Positions 42,082-52,500 are shown, numbered from the stretch's first letter. The stretch: DNA of 64,000 nucleotides from Stenotrophomonas maltophilia (GCA_002363385.1 DEVL01000002.1:124001-188000); one strand, 5' to 3'. Made by a program: numbers and translations. The notes: a model not told the origin generated them from the sequence alone.

Positions 42082-44628
42082 ATGGTGCCGTTCCGCGCCA
42101 CCGCACGTCTGCAGTTGCATGCCGGATTCGATTTCGACGCGGCCTGTGCACAGGTGGATTACTACGCCGCGTTGGGCGTCAGTCACCTGTACCTCTCGCC
42201 CATTGCCAGCGCAGTGCCTGGCTCAATGCACGGCTACGATGTGATCGACCCGACCACGGTCAATCCCGAGCTGGGCGGCGAGGCGGGGCTGCAGCGCCTG
42301 TCCGATGCGGTGCGCGCACAGGGCATGGGCCTGATCCTGGATATCGTGCCGAACCATATGGCGGCGCACCCGCTGAACCCCTATTGGGCCGATGTGCTCG
42401 CGCACGGACGCGAGAGCCGCCATGCCACATGGTTCGACATCGCCTGGCGCGCCCCTGGGCGCGACGGCAAGCTGTGGTTGCCGGTACTGGATCGTCCGCT
42501 GTCCACCGCGATTGCCGACGGCATGCTGGCCGTGCGTCGGGATGGCGAGGGCGTGGCGGGCATTGCGCATCACGATGCGGTGTATCCGCTGGCGCCGTCG
42601 AGCTTGCCTGCGGGGTCAACAGCGTTGCCCGCCCAGGCGCTGGCCGACCTGTTGGCCGCGCAGCCGTATCGTCTGGCGTGGTGGCGCAGCGGCGATGACC
42701 GGCTCAACTACCGCCGGTTCTTCACCATTGCCTCGCTGGCCGCGCTGCAGATGCATCGCGACGATGTCTTCGAGACGGTTCATGCCCTGCCGCTGCGTCT
42801 GGTTGCGGAAGGACGCGTGGATGGCCTGCGTGTGGACCATGTGGATGGGCTGCGTGATCCGGCGGGCTACCTGCAGCGGCTGCGCGCCGCACTGGACGCG
42901 GCGGGCGCCACGCGCGGTCTTGCTCCCGGGTCGCTGGGCCTGTGGGTCGAGAAGATCCTCGCCCCGGACGAAGTGCTTCGCGCACAGTGGCCGTGCGATG
43001 GCAGCACCGGTTACGACTTCATGGACCAGGTGGGCGCGCTGCTGCACGCCGGCGAGGGTAGCAAGGCCCTGACACGGCACTGGCAACAGATCAGCGGCGA
43101 CCCACGCAGCTTCGGCGAGGTCGAGCTGGAGGCCCGGCGCGATGTCCTCGAGCATGGCCTGCGCGCGGAGTTCGACGCCTTCGTCCTTCGGCTTGTCCGC
43201 CTCGCGCGCTTGGCCGGTGGCACGGCTGCCGAGTTTGGCAGGCCGCTGCTCGCTCGCGCCGCACTGGCGCTGCTGAGCCATTTTCCCGCCTACCGCAGCT
43301 ATCTCACCGATGCACCGGCCACCGCGGAGGACCTCCGTCTGTGGCGACAGGCGATCGATGCGGGAACCGCAGGCGCTGCGCCGGATCTGGTCGCCGCGAT
43401 CCATCAGATTGCAGCGTGGGTGCTGGCGCCGCCCGCAGAGGATGCTTCCCCGAGGCTGCGCCGCTGCTGTCGGTCTGTGCGGCAGCGCTTCCAACTGCTC
43501 AGCGCGCCGCTCAATGCCAAGGCAGTGGAGGACAGCAGCTTCTATCGATACGCGCCGGTCCTGTCCCGCAACGAAGTCGGCAGCCACCCCACGGTCCAGA
43601 GCCTGTCGGCACCGCGGTTCCACGGTCTCGCGCGCGCCCGGCACGACCAGCACCCGCGCAGCCTGCTCGCTACGGCCACGCATGACCACAAGCGTGGCGA
43701 GGACGCACGCATGCGCATCGCCGTGCTGTCCGCCTGGCCTGAGTGGTGGATGCGCCAGTTGCGCCGGGTCGAACGGCTCGCTGCCCCCCTCGGTGCGGCT
43801 GCGCTGCATCCGGCTGACCGCGACATGCTCTGGCAGACACTGGTCGCGTCCTGGCCGGCCGACGCCGAGGTGGACGCGGAGTTCGGCGCGCGCGTGGTCC
43901 AGTGGCAAGGCAAGGCGCTGCGTGAAGGGGGGCTGCGCAGTAGTTGGGGTCATCCAGACGAGGCTTACGAAGCGCAGGCCGCCGCCGTGGTTGAAGCGCT
44001 GCTCGACGCTGACGTGGGGCGGCCGTTCCGGATCGCGCTGCAGGACATCGTGGACCTGGTTGCACCGGCGGGCGCACGTCTGAGCCTGGCCCAGGCGGCG
44101 CTGCGGATGACCGTGCCGGGCGTGCCGGACCTGTACCAGGGTACCGAGGGCTGGGACCTGTCGCTGGTGGATCCAGACAATCGCCGTCCAGTGGATTACG
44201 CACTGCGCCAGCGCTGGCTCGGCGACGACCGGTCCTGGTCGGCACTGCTGCAGGGCTGGGGTGACGGCCAGCTGAAGGCGCGTCTTGTACGCACCTTGCT
44301 CCATGCCCGCCGCAGTGCCCCGGACCTGTTCGCCCACGGCAGCTACCTGCCGCTGCCGACCAGTCAGCCCGATCAGGTGCTGGCCTTTGCCAGAGCGCAC
44401 GGACAGCAACGCCTGGTCGTCATCGCCGCGATCGCTCCCACGCTGCGTCCGGTGCAGCACGCATCGCCCGCCGTGCCGGCACGTTTCTGGATCAACGGGC
44501 ACGTGACGATCCCGCAGGGGCGTTATCGCAATCTGCTCACCGACGCGACGGTAGAAATCAACGACACCGCTATTTCCCTGCGGGCGCTGTCCGATGGCAG
44601 CCCCGTGACCCTGCTGATCAATGAGTGA
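42082..44628 (+). CDS. treY: Malto-oligosyltrehalose synthase
   Basis: An 848-residue GH13_26 enzyme that turns the reducing-end maltose of an alpha-glucan into a trehalose unit. SHLYLSPIASAVPGSMHGYD, ILDIVPNHMAAHP, VDGLRVDHVDGLRDP (nucleophile Asp), LWVEKIL (acid Glu) and TGYDFMDQV are characteristic, as is PDLYQGTEGWDLSLVDPDNRR near the end. AGGAG precedes the ATG. The frame ends eight bases inside the next gene. With TreZ it forms the TreYZ pathway, which makes trehalose from glycogen without UDP-glucose. Confidence 0.94.
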   Translation: MVPFRATARLQLHAGFDFDAACAQVDYYAALGVSHLYLSPIASAVPGSMHGYDVIDPTTVNPELGGEAGLQRLSDAVRAQGMGLILDIVPNHMAAHPLNPYWADVLAHGRESRHATWFDIAWRAPGRDGKLWLPVLDRPLSTAIADGMLAVRRDGEGVAGIAHHDAVYPLAPSSLPAGSTALPAQALADLLAAQPYRLAWWRSGDDRLNYRRFFTIASLAALQMHRDDVFETVHALPLRLVAEGRVDGLRVDHVDGLRDPAGYLQRLRAALDAAGATRGLAPGSLGLWVEKILAPDEVLRAQWPCDGSTGYDFMDQVGALLHAGEGSKALTRHWQQISGDPRSFGEVELEARRDVLEHGLRAEFDAFVLRLVRLARLAGGTAAEFGRPLLARAALALLSHFPAYRSYLTDAPATAEDLRLWRQAIDAGTAGAAPDLVAAIHQIAAWVLAPPAEDASPRLRRCCRSVRQRFQLLSAPLNAKAVEDSSFYRYAPVLSRNEVGSHPTVQSLSAPRFHGLARARHDQHPRSLLATATHDHKRGEDARMRIAVLSAWPEWWMRQLRRVERLAAPLGAAALHPADRDMLWQTLVASWPADAEVDAEFGARVVQWQGKALREGGLRSSWGHPDEAYEAQAAAVVEALLDADVGRPFRIALQDIVDLVAPAGARLSLAQAALRMTVPGVPDLYQGTEGWDLSLVDPDNRRPVDYALRQRWLGDDRSWSALLQGWGDGQLKARLVRTLLHARRSAPDLFAHGSYLPLPTSQPDQVLAFARAHGQQRLVVIAAIAPTLRPVQHASPAVPARFWINGHVTIPQGRYRNLLTDATVEINDTAISLRALSDGSPVTLLINE

Positions 44629-44803
44629 AGCCAGAGCAATGGACGATAAAGAACGACGCGAGCGAATCGGGGCACTGGCCCGGCAGATATGGGAAGCAGA
44701 AGGTCGGCCGGATGGCCAGGACCAGCGCCACTGGCTGATGGCCGAGCGCCTGGTGGAGGCCGAGCTTCAAGCGGCCGACACCACCGAAGAGATGCGCCGA
44801 TGA
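44621..44803 (+). CDS. DUF2934-type small protein inside the glucan/trehalose operon
   Basis: A 60-residue acidic, helical protein. RERIGALARQIWEAEGRPDG followed by QDQRHWLMAERLVEAELQ is the DUF2934 pattern (aromatic Trp, GxP-G, then a H-W segment). It overlaps the treY end by eight bases, and its stop overlaps the glgX ATG, so it is translated from this mRNA. A second ATG at 44642 is possible. Function is unknown. DUF2934 proteins often sit in or near glycogen and trehalose operons, which suggests a modulatory or binding role; that is inference. Confidence 0.82.
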   Translation: MSEARAMDDKERRERIGALARQIWEAEGRPDGQDQRHWLMAERLVEAELQAADTTEEMRR

Positions 44804-46935
44804 GCGCCCGCCAGTTTGCACAGTCCTCGCGCCTGCGCGGGGGGCGGCCGTTCCCGCTGGGCGCTACCTGGGATGGCCTGGGCGTCAACTTCGCGCTGTA
44901 CAGCCGCCACGCGACCAAGGTTGAGCTGTGCCTGTTCAACGAGCGCGGCCGTGAGATCGAGCGCATCGTGCTGCCCGAGTACACCGATGAAATCTGGCAT
45001 GGCTACCTGCCGGACGCACGGCCGGGACAGCGGTACGGCTACCGCGTGCATGGTCCATACGCGCCGGAAGCCGGTCACCGATTCAACCCCAACAAGCTGC
45101 TGCTGGATCCGTACGCCAAGCAGCTCGTCGGCCAGTTGAAGTGGGCGCCGGCATTGTTCGGGTACACGATCGGGCACAAAGACAAAGACCTCAGCTTCGA
45201 CAAGCGTGACAGCGCACCGTACATGCCGCGCTGCGCGGTGGTGGATCCAGCGTTCACCTGGGGGCGCGACACCGCGCCAGCCACGCCGTGGGAGGACACG
45301 GTCATCTACGAAGCGCATCTACGTGGTCTGTCGATGCTGCACCCCCAGGTGCCCGAACAGGCGCGCGGCTCGTTCTCGGCGCTGAAGCAGGACGCGCTGC
45401 TGGATCATCTGCGCCAGCTCGGCGTGACGGCGCTGGAGCTGCTGCCGATCCATGCGCATGTGGATGACCAGCATCTGCTCGAGCGGGGCCTGCGCAATTA
45501 CTGGGGCTACAACACGCTCGCCTTCTTCGCGCCCGAGCCGCGCTTCATGTCCACCTCCACTATCGCCGAGTTCAAGCAGATGGTGGCCTGCGTGCACGAC
45601 GCCGGCCTGGAAGTGATCCTGGACGTGGTCTACAACCACACCGCCGAAGGCAACGAGCTTGGTCCCACGCTGTCGTTCAAGGGCATCGACAACGCCAGCT
45701 ACTATCGCCTCGCCGATGATCCGCGTTATTACATCAACGATACCGGCACCGGCAACACGTTCGATCTGACCAATGCCGGCGCGCTGCGGATGGTGATGGA
45801 CTCGCTGCGTTACTGGGTGCAGGACATGCACGTGGATGGCTTCCGCTTCGATCTGGCCACCATCCTCGGGCGGGAACGTGCAGGCTTCGATCCGTCCGGC
45901 AGCTTCATGGATGCGGTGCGGCAGGACCCGGTGCTGAGCCAGGTCAAGTTGATCGCCGAGCCGTGGGATATCGGGCCCGGTGGCTACCAGCTGGGGCAGT
46001 TCGCGCCGGGCTGGGCCGAATGGAACGACCGGTTCCGTGACAACGTGCGGGCGCTGTGGCGCGGGGATGGTGGCCAGCTGGCCGAGTTCGCCACACGCCT
46101 GATGGGCTCGGCGGATCTGTTCAACCACAAGGGACGACGCCCGGCGGCCTCGGTGAATTTCGTCACCGCGCACGATGGCTTCACCCTCAATGACCTGGTC
46201 AGCTACAACGACAAGCACAACGAGGCCAACGGCGAGGACGGGCGCGACGGCAGCGACCACAACATCGCCTTCAACCATGGCGCTGAAGGGCCCACCGACG
46301 ACGAGGGCATCAACACTGTCCGCGCGCGGCAGATGCGCAACATGCTCGCCAGCCTGCTGCTGGCGCAGGGCACACCCATGCTGTTGGCCGGCGATGAGTT
46401 CGCGCGCAGCCAGGGCGGCAACAACAACGCCTATTGCCAGGACAATCCATTGACCTGGATCGACTGGCAGCAGGCCGCCAGCCCGGCAGGGCGCCAGCAA
46501 TCGCTGTTCGTGCGTCGGTTGCTGTCATTGCGTCGTCGCTATCCGCAGCTGCGCCGTGGCCGCTTCCTGGACGCCCGCGACGAGCAGGGCGAAGGCTACG
46601 ACGTGCGTTGGCTGCGTGCGGACGGCCAGCCGATGGAAGATGGCGACTGGCACGATGGCGAAGCCCGCAGCCTGGCGCTGCACCTGGGGGCTGCACGCCA
46701 GGAAGATACGCCACGCGGCCCGGAACATGCGCACCTGCTGCTGATGTTCAATGCCTCGCACCAGCCGCAGGCCTTCGTGCCGCCGTTGATCGACGACGAG
46801 CATTGGCGCCTGTTGATCAGCACCATCGATGGTGCGCCGCTGCAGGCGGATGCGGAAGGCCACTGGCAATTGCCGGACCGCGCGATCGTGGTGCTCAGCA
46901 GCCGCCGTAACCGGCATTCGGATACCGACGCGTGA
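44800..46935 (+). CDS. glgX: Glycogen debranching enzyme GlgX
   Basis: A 711-residue GH13_11 isoamylase-type enzyme (E. coli 657), which removes alpha-1,6 branches from phosphorylase-trimmed or branched glucan. The N-terminal CBM48 (GATWDGLGVNFALYSRHATK) is followed by the barrel with VDGFRFDLATILGR (nucleophile), KLIAEPWDIGPGGYQ (acid) and VNFVTAHDGFTLNDLVSYN (transition-state Asp). The ATG overlaps the DUF2934 stop. It is last gene of the operon, followed by a hairpin. Debranching supplies linear chains for TreY. Confidence 0.94.
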   Translation: MSARQFAQSSRLRGGRPFPLGATWDGLGVNFALYSRHATKVELCLFNERGREIERIVLPEYTDEIWHGYLPDARPGQRYGYRVHGPYAPEAGHRFNPNKLLLDPYAKQLVGQLKWAPALFGYTIGHKDKDLSFDKRDSAPYMPRCAVVDPAFTWGRDTAPATPWEDTVIYEAHLRGLSMLHPQVPEQARGSFSALKQDALLDHLRQLGVTALELLPIHAHVDDQHLLERGLRNYWGYNTLAFFAPEPRFMSTSTIAEFKQMVACVHDAGLEVILDVVYNHTAEGNELGPTLSFKGIDNASYYRLADDPRYYINDTGTGNTFDLTNAGALRMVMDSLRYWVQDMHVDGFRFDLATILGRERAGFDPSGSFMDAVRQDPVLSQVKLIAEPWDIGPGGYQLGQFAPGWAEWNDRFRDNVRALWRGDGGQLAEFATRLMGSADLFNHKGRRPAASVNFVTAHDGFTLNDLVSYNDKHNEANGEDGRDGSDHNIAFNHGAEGPTDDEGINTVRARQMRNMLASLLLAQGTPMLLAGDEFARSQGGNNNAYCQDNPLTWIDWQQAASPAGRQQSLFVRRLLSLRRRYPQLRRGRFLDARDEQGEGYDVRWLRADGQPMEDGDWHDGEARSLALHLGAARQEDTPRGPEHAHLLLMFNASHQPQAFVPPLIDDEHWRLLISTIDGAPLQADAEGHWQLPDRAIVVLSSRRNRHSDTDA

Positions 46936-46949
46936 TCCACCGGCGTGCG

Positions 46950-46975
46950 CGCCCGGCACGTCACTGCGCCGGGCG
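46950..46975. terminator. Hairpin after glgX, between convergent genes
   Basis: CGCCCGGC (46950-46957) pairs with GCCGGGCG (46968-46975), 14 bases after the glgX stop and just beyond the stop of the convergent LysR gene. Confidence 0.6.
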
Positions 46976-46983
46976 GGCGTGCG

Positions 46984-47892
46984 TTACCGGTCGTGGTCCA
47001 GCTCGCGCCGGACCACGCCGGCCACCCAGTCCATGAATGCCGCCACCCGTCTCGGCAGGTGGCGGCGTTGGGCGTAGAGCAGGGTGACCGGCATCGGTTC
47101 GGCTTTCACGTTGGCCAGAATTTCGACCAACGTGCCCGAGGCCAGTGCCTGCCGAACGCCCAGCAGCGGGACCTGGATGATGCCCAGCCCCGCCAGCGCC
47201 GCCGCGGTATAACCCTCACCGCTGTTGACCGTCACCGCACCGCCCATCGGCATGCTTTGATAGCGCTGTCCATCGAAGTACTCGAACCCCGGTGAACGCT
47301 GGCCCAGGGTGCCGACGTAGTGGACCAGCGCGTGGCCGGCCAGATCGCCCAGCATGGTCGGTGTGCCACGAGCGGCGAGATAGGCAGGGCTGGCGCAGTT
47401 GACGATCGGCAGCTGTCCCAACGGGCGGGCCACCAGCGTGTTGTCATCCAGCGGCCCGACCCGCAGCACGCAGTCGAAGCCCTCGCGGATCAGATCGACC
47501 CGGCGATCGGTACCGCTCACTTCCATCTCCAGCCCCGGATGCTGGGCCAGGAAGGCGGGCAACTGCGGAATCACCAGTTGCCGGGCCAGTCCGCTGGACA
47601 TGTCCACACGCAGGCGCCCCTTGAGCTGGGCGGTATCAATGCGGAACATGCCCTGGAGGTCGTCCATGTCATGCAGCAGGTCATGCGCACGCGCCTGGAA
47701 CTGGGCGCCGTCAGCGGTCAGCTGCACCCGGCGCGTGGTCCGGTGCAGCAACTGCACACCCACGTCTGCTTCCAGGCGCTGCACGGCCAGCGACACGCTG
47801 GCCTTGGGCAGGCCAAGGCTGTCGGCCGCGCCGGTGAACGAGCCGAGTTCGGCGACCCGAAGAAAGCACCGCAGATGATCGAGGCGATCCAT
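46984..47892 (-). CDS. LysR-family regulator divergent from an SDR gene
   Basis: A 302-residue LysR protein of the AaeR/DmlR-like group. The HTH (MDRLDHLRCFLRVAELGSF, recognition LPKASVSLAVQRLEADVGVQ) is followed by an effector domain with the Cys-containing QLPIVNCASPAYLAARGTP stretch. It is divergent from an SDR gene across 104 bases that contain a clear T-N11-A dyad, so the SDR is the likely target. This kind of LysR-SDR pair is common in Xanthomonadaceae; the inducer is unknown. Confidence 0.89.
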   Translation of the reverse strand: MDRLDHLRCFLRVAELGSFTGAADSLGLPKASVSLAVQRLEADVGVQLLHRTTRRVQLTADGAQFQARAHDLLHDMDDLQGMFRIDTAQLKGRLRVDMSSGLARQLVIPQLPAFLAQHPGLEMEVSGTDRRVDLIREGFDCVLRVGPLDDNTLVARPLGQLPIVNCASPAYLAARGTPTMLGDLAGHALVHYVGTLGQRSPGFEYFDGQRYQSMPMGGAVTVNSGEGYTAAALAGLGIIQVPLLGVRQALASGTLVEILANVKAEPMPVTLLYAQRRHLPRRVAAFMDWVAGVVRRELDHDR

Positions 47893-47903
47893 GGATTGTT
47901 CGC

Positions 47904-47923
47904 GATTTGTGGATAGTCAAATC
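47904..47923. promoter_or_regulatory. LysR-type operator (GATTTG-N8-CAAATC)
   Basis: A perfect 6-bp inverted repeat (GATTTG at 47904-47909, CAAATC at 47918-47923) with T-N11-A geometry, 11 bases from the LysR start and 73 bases before the SDR start. Confidence 0.65.
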
Positions 47924-47996
47924 AGCATCCGCCGATTTATCCGGCCGCGCAACACCAATAGGCTGGCAACCATTCCCCAAGCGCAGGTGCACTGAC

Positions 47997-48758
47997 ATGA
48001 GCAACGCAACCCGAGTCGTCCTGATCACCGGCGGCAGCCGTGGCCTCGGCCGCAACGCCGCCCTCGCGCTGGCGGCCGACGGCGCCGACATCGTGCTGAC
48101 CTACCGCAGCCAGGCCGAGGCCGCCCAGGACGTGGTCGCTCAGATCAGGGCGCTCGGTCGCCGTGCTGAGGCGATTCCACTGGACGTGGCCGACAGCAGT
48201 GGCTTTGCCGACTTTGCTGCCCACGTCCGCATGGTATTGGACGGATGGGGCGCAACGCAGTTGCAGGGCCTGCTCAACAATGCCGGCGAAGGCCTGCACG
48301 CCATGATCGCCGACACCACCGTCGATCAGTTCGATGCAGTGGTCGCGGTGCATCTGAAGGGCCCGTATTTCCTGACCCAGGCGTTGTTGCCGCTCATCGC
48401 CGATGGCGGCCGCATTCTCAATGTGTCCAGTGGGCTGGCGCGTTTCTCGCTGCCGGGCAGTTCGGCGTACGCGATGATGAAGGGCGGCATCGAAGTGTTC
48501 ACCCGCTACCTGGCCAAAGAGCTGGGGGCACGCGGGATCAGTGCCAACACCCTCGCGCCGGGCGCGATCGAAACCGACTTCGGCGGCGGCCGTGTGCGCG
48601 ACGATGCGCAGGTCAACGCGATGGTGGCCTCGGTCACCGCGATGGGCCGGCCGGGCAAGCCGGACGACATCGGTCCTGTCGCCGTGGCGCTGCTGTCGCC
48701 GCAGACCGCGTGGATCAACGCGCAGCGGGTGGAAGCGTCGGGCGGCATGTTCGTCTGA
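47997..48758 (+). CDS. Short-chain dehydrogenase/reductase (FabG-like)
   Basis: A 253-residue classical SDR. VVLITGGSRGLGRNAALALA holds the TGxxxGxG cofactor loop, LLNNAGEGLH the NNAG, with the catalytic Ser in ILNVSSGLARFS and Tyr/Lys in SSAYAMMKGGIE. It is predicted NADP(H)-preferring (SRG loop with Arg following). It belongs to the 3-oxoacyl-ACP reductase-like group, but a stand-alone gene with a LysR partner usually means a small carbonyl or sugar-like substrate. It is not entA-like by position or sequence. The ATG at 47997 is preferred over upstream in-frame starts that overlap the operator. Confidence 0.87.
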   Translation: MSNATRVVLITGGSRGLGRNAALALAADGADIVLTYRSQAEAAQDVVAQIRALGRRAEAIPLDVADSSGFADFAAHVRMVLDGWGATQLQGLLNNAGEGLHAMIADTTVDQFDAVVAVHLKGPYFLTQALLPLIADGGRILNVSSGLARFSLPGSSAYAMMKGGIEVFTRYLAKELGARGISANTLAPGAIETDFGGGRVRDDAQVNAMVASVTAMGRPGKPDDIGPVAVALLSPQTAWINAQRVEASGGMFV

Positions 48759-48780
48759 GGCCAGCGTGGGCGGATGTTCG

Positions 48781-48796
48781 GCCGAACACGTTCGGC
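48781..48796 (+). terminator. Dyad between the SDR and DUF3817 genes
   Basis: GCCGAAC-ac-GTTCGGC, a 7-bp perfect inverted repeat 22 bases after the SDR stop. It may be a weak terminator or an operator for the next gene. Confidence 0.4.
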
Positions 48797-48830
48797 TGAG
48801 AATGGTTCGCATCAAGGCGTATCACTGGCT

Positions 48831-49208
48831 ATGATGCGGCTCCTTTTCCGTTACGACCTCGAGCCCACCTTGAAGACTGCTTCGCCGATCAGCCCCATGG
48901 GCCGCGTGTTCGCCACGGTCGCCTTCATCGAAGCCCTGACCTGGGCAGGCCTGTTGATCGGCATGTACCTCAAGTACCACGCGGCAGACCCGACGCCTGT
49001 CGGCGTCAAGATCTTCGGGCCGGTGCACGGCGTGGCCTTCATGGTCTACGTGGTCGTCTCCGTCTTGGCGGCGATCCGTCTGCGTTGGCCGTGGTGGGCA
49101 GCGCTGCTTGCATTGGCTGCTGCGGTGCCGCCGCTGGTCACGCTTCCGTTGGAATGGTGGTTCAAGCGCCGTGGGTTGTTGTCTTCGCCAGTGCGGCGAC
49201 ACGGGTGA
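48831..49208 (+). CDS. DUF3817-family integral membrane protein
   Basis: A 125-residue membrane protein with three to four hydrophobic segments. GRVFATVAFIEALTWAGLLIG, KIFGPVHGVAFMVYVVVSVL and the C-terminal VTLPLEWWFKRRG are typical of DUF3817 (first-helix Glu-Ala, then GxxHG). Two ATGs (48831, 48834) and a TTG (48870) compete as starts; the family N-terminus fits the later part. Function is unknown. Downstream to the TonB receptor there are ~300 bases without a gene. Confidence 0.75.
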   Translation: MMRLLFRYDLEPTLKTASPISPMGRVFATVAFIEALTWAGLLIGMYLKYHAADPTPVGVKIFGPVHGVAFMVYVVVSVLAAIRLRWPWWAALLALAAAVPPLVTLPLEWWFKRRGLLSSPVRRHG

Positions 49209-49517
49209 CGCCCGCCGTCGTGACCTGTGGATCAGGTGATGCGGGGCGACCGGAGCTGCGGTAGACATGGGGTCGTACACGTCACCTGAAACCCGCGGTT
49301 CAAGATGTGGCAGCGCAGCAGCGTGGTCCACAACACTGCCAGGCATCCCACTCTCAATGAGTAGCGTGTCACGCGCGGCGCGTGCAAACGCGATGATTTA
49401 AAGACCACCATCACAGCATCACACCTATCAATCGAACTAGAGCACCCAGACGAGTCAGACAGGACTACGTTCATGCCCCCTTAACCAGTTTCGGCTGGCC
49501 ACTCTGGAGGCGCATCG
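49209..49517. other. Non-coding upstream region of the TonB-dependent receptor
   Basis: No gene is supported. A perfect palindrome CACGCGC-g-GCGCGTG (49370-49384) lies 134 bases before the receptor start. GGAGG 12 bases before the ATG is its ribosome binding site. I see no clear Fur box here, so control may be by substrate rather than iron. Confidence 0.55.
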
Positions 49518-52500
49518 ATGCAACGTACTTCTGCTGTCCCCGATCATGTTGTTCGCAGGAAAGGTCTGCGCATGCTGTTGCTCACATCTTCCCTGCTCAG
49601 TGCGCAGGCACTCGCTCAGAGCACCGTTGGTGACATCAATGGTGTCGCGGCTGAGTTCACCGGCGGTGAGGTAAGGGTCCGCAATCTGGATTCCGGGGTG
49701 ACGCGCGAGAGCACGATCAGTGCTGATGGGCGGTTCCGTGTCGGTGCGCTGGGTGCGGGCCGTTACGAAGTCGAGGCGAAAGGTGCCGGTGGCGAAGCTC
49801 GAACCATCGTCGTCACGGTAATCGCGGGCCAGACAAGCAGCGTTGACATGAGTCGTGCGGCAACGCTGGACACAGTCAACGTCCGCGCCCAGCTGGGGGC
49901 AACCATCGACCTTGGCAGCGTCGAGTCGCGAACCACGTTCACCGCGGAACAGCTGAACGCCCTCCCTGTGGGACGGGACATCACCAGCGTATCGCTGCTG
50001 ACACCAGGTACGGTTGCCAGCAGTGGCTACTTTGGCCCGGCATCTTTCGGCGGCGCGTCGGCTGCTGAGAACAGCTACTACGTCAACGGCTTCAATGTGA
50101 CCAATCTGTTCGACAGCCTCAGCTTCTCGGAGGTGCCGTTCCAGGCGATTGACCAGTTGGACGTCCAGACCGGTGGATACGGCGCTCGCTACGGCTTCTC
50201 CACGGGCGGTGTTACAAGCGTCAACGTCAAACGCGGCACCAACGAATGGAAGGGCGGGTTCAGCTGGACTACGGCGCCGAACGCCTGGCGCAGTACCGAG
50301 CCCGACACGCTGCGTACCGATGGCACCTTGCTCCGTTCGTACGACAACAATACCCGAAGCAGTGACGTTGCTTCGGCGTGGATCGGTGGCCCGCTGATCG
50401 AGGACAGGCTGTTTATCTTCGCGCTGGGCAGCATGAGTCGGTCGAAACGGGAGACCTATGGCGGGCGAACCGGCGACGCTGCGCGTTCGCCTAAGGATCC
50501 CGGCAAGCCAAGGCCACCAACCTCACTGTCGACCACGGCAGAGCAATACACGTCCAAAGATCCTTACTGGCTGGTGAAGCTGGATTGGTACCTCAACGAC
50601 AACAATCACATCGAGTACACGGGCTTCGGCAATCAACGGCGCTATCACTATGACAACTACACGGCGGCCTACGACAGCGACAAGCCCAACGCGGAAGCCA
50701 GCAAGAAGGACTACCTCGGCAGGCTCTACCGCGAGAGAGACGGCCAGACGCATATCCTGCAGTGGACGAGCTACCTCAGCGACGCGTTGACCGCCAGCTT
50801 CCGGTACGGTCAGATGCGCAACAAGAACGCGGACTACACGATCAACCCGGACGGCAAGCGCTCCGACTATGACGGCAACATCCAGAGCCCCGACGGCGAT
50901 TGTCCGTATGTGTTCGATGCCGTTCTCGGCAAGAGGGTAGGGTGCGCCGTCACCAGCCAGATCGACGTCAAGGACGGCAGCAACGAACGTACCAGCGCGA
51001 TGGTGGACTTCACCTGGCAGCTTGCCGAACATCAGCTTGGCTTCGGCTACAGCGATGACGAGTGGAAATCGCGTCAGGGCACCGCGTACTCCAGCGGTGC
51101 TTACTGGCGCCTCCACGAGAACTATGCGCGCAGGATCAACTTCCGCACGGGCGGCACCATCGGGATCAAGCAGCGCTCCTGGTATCTCGAAGACCACTGG
51201 CAGGTCAATGATGCCTTCATGCTGTATGCCGGACTCCGCAATGATTCCTTCGACAACCGAAACAGCGATGGCGTGTCGTTCGTCAAGCAGGACAACATCT
51301 GGCAGCCCCGCGGTGGCTTTGCGTGGGACGTAATGGGCAATGGGAACAGCAAGCTGTTCGGCTCGCTGGGCCGCTACTCCCTTCCCATCGCCGCCAATGT
51401 GTCGCTGCGCGCCGCGTCGGCATCGTATTACACCAATGAGTACTTCACCTACGATGGCTACGATCCGGTCACCGGCAAGCCGAACATCACCGGCTCCTAC
51501 CGCGGCGGTAGTGCGGACAGCGTCTATAACGGTGCGGATGGTTCAGCGCCCGATCCCAAGGCGGTAGCGTCCAAGGGCCTGAAGCCCTACACACAGGACG
51601 AGGCGATCCTGGGTTATGAACACCGCATCCAGTCCTCCAGCGCCTGGGCAGATGGCTGGACATTGGGGGCGAAGGTGACCTACCGAAGGATCAACAACGT
51701 CATCGACGACACCTGCGATGCCCGCTCGCTGTACAACGCGGCAAAGAAGGCCGGCTATGACCTGTCCAACTGGGACAGCGCCTGGGACGTGCCGTCCGGC
51801 ATCCCGGGGTGCTGGATATACAACCCGGGCGAGGATCTGAGGCTGAGCATCGATGTGGACGGCGATGGCAAACCGGATGACATCACGGTGCCAGGCGACG
51901 AACTCGGTCCGAAGGCAAAACGCAGCTATCGTGCGTTGTCACTATCCGCTGACCGTCAGGGTGAGCGCTGGTATGCAAGCCTGAACTACACCTGGGCCAA
52001 GCTGTACGGCAATTACGAAGGACTGGTGAAGAGCACCAACGGCCAGGACGACACCGGCACCACGTCGGACTTCGACTTCAAGGAGCTGATGTACGGCGCG
52101 GATGGCTATCTGTTCAATGACCGTCGCCACAGCTTCAAGCTGTATGGATCGTACGACCTGACGGACGAGTGGCAGGTGGGCGCCAATCTGCTGATCCAGT
52201 CGGGTACGCCCATCACCTGCCTGGGCGGCGGCTATGGCACGTTCGGGACCGAGTACGGCTATGCCGGGGTCTTCCACACCTGTAATGCAGACATGGAGGA
52301 TGTGGTCGGCCTGGGGAGCAGCGGCCGCACGCCTTGGGTAGCCAGCCTCGACCCGACGGTCATCTACCGGCCGTCGGCCTTTAAGGGATTGAGCTTGCAG
52401 TTCTCCGTGCTCAATCTCTTCAACTCGGTCAAGCCCCTCCAGGTGTATGAGACCAAGTACAGCGTCGACTCGGCAGGCACGATCACCGACTTCTTCAACC

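Noticed and set aside
47997..48758. The SDR gene as entA.
   Set aside because: It is 10 kb from the siderophore operon, has its own LysR partner and operator, and lacks any special resemblance to 2,3-dihydro-2,3-DHB dehydrogenase that I can point to.
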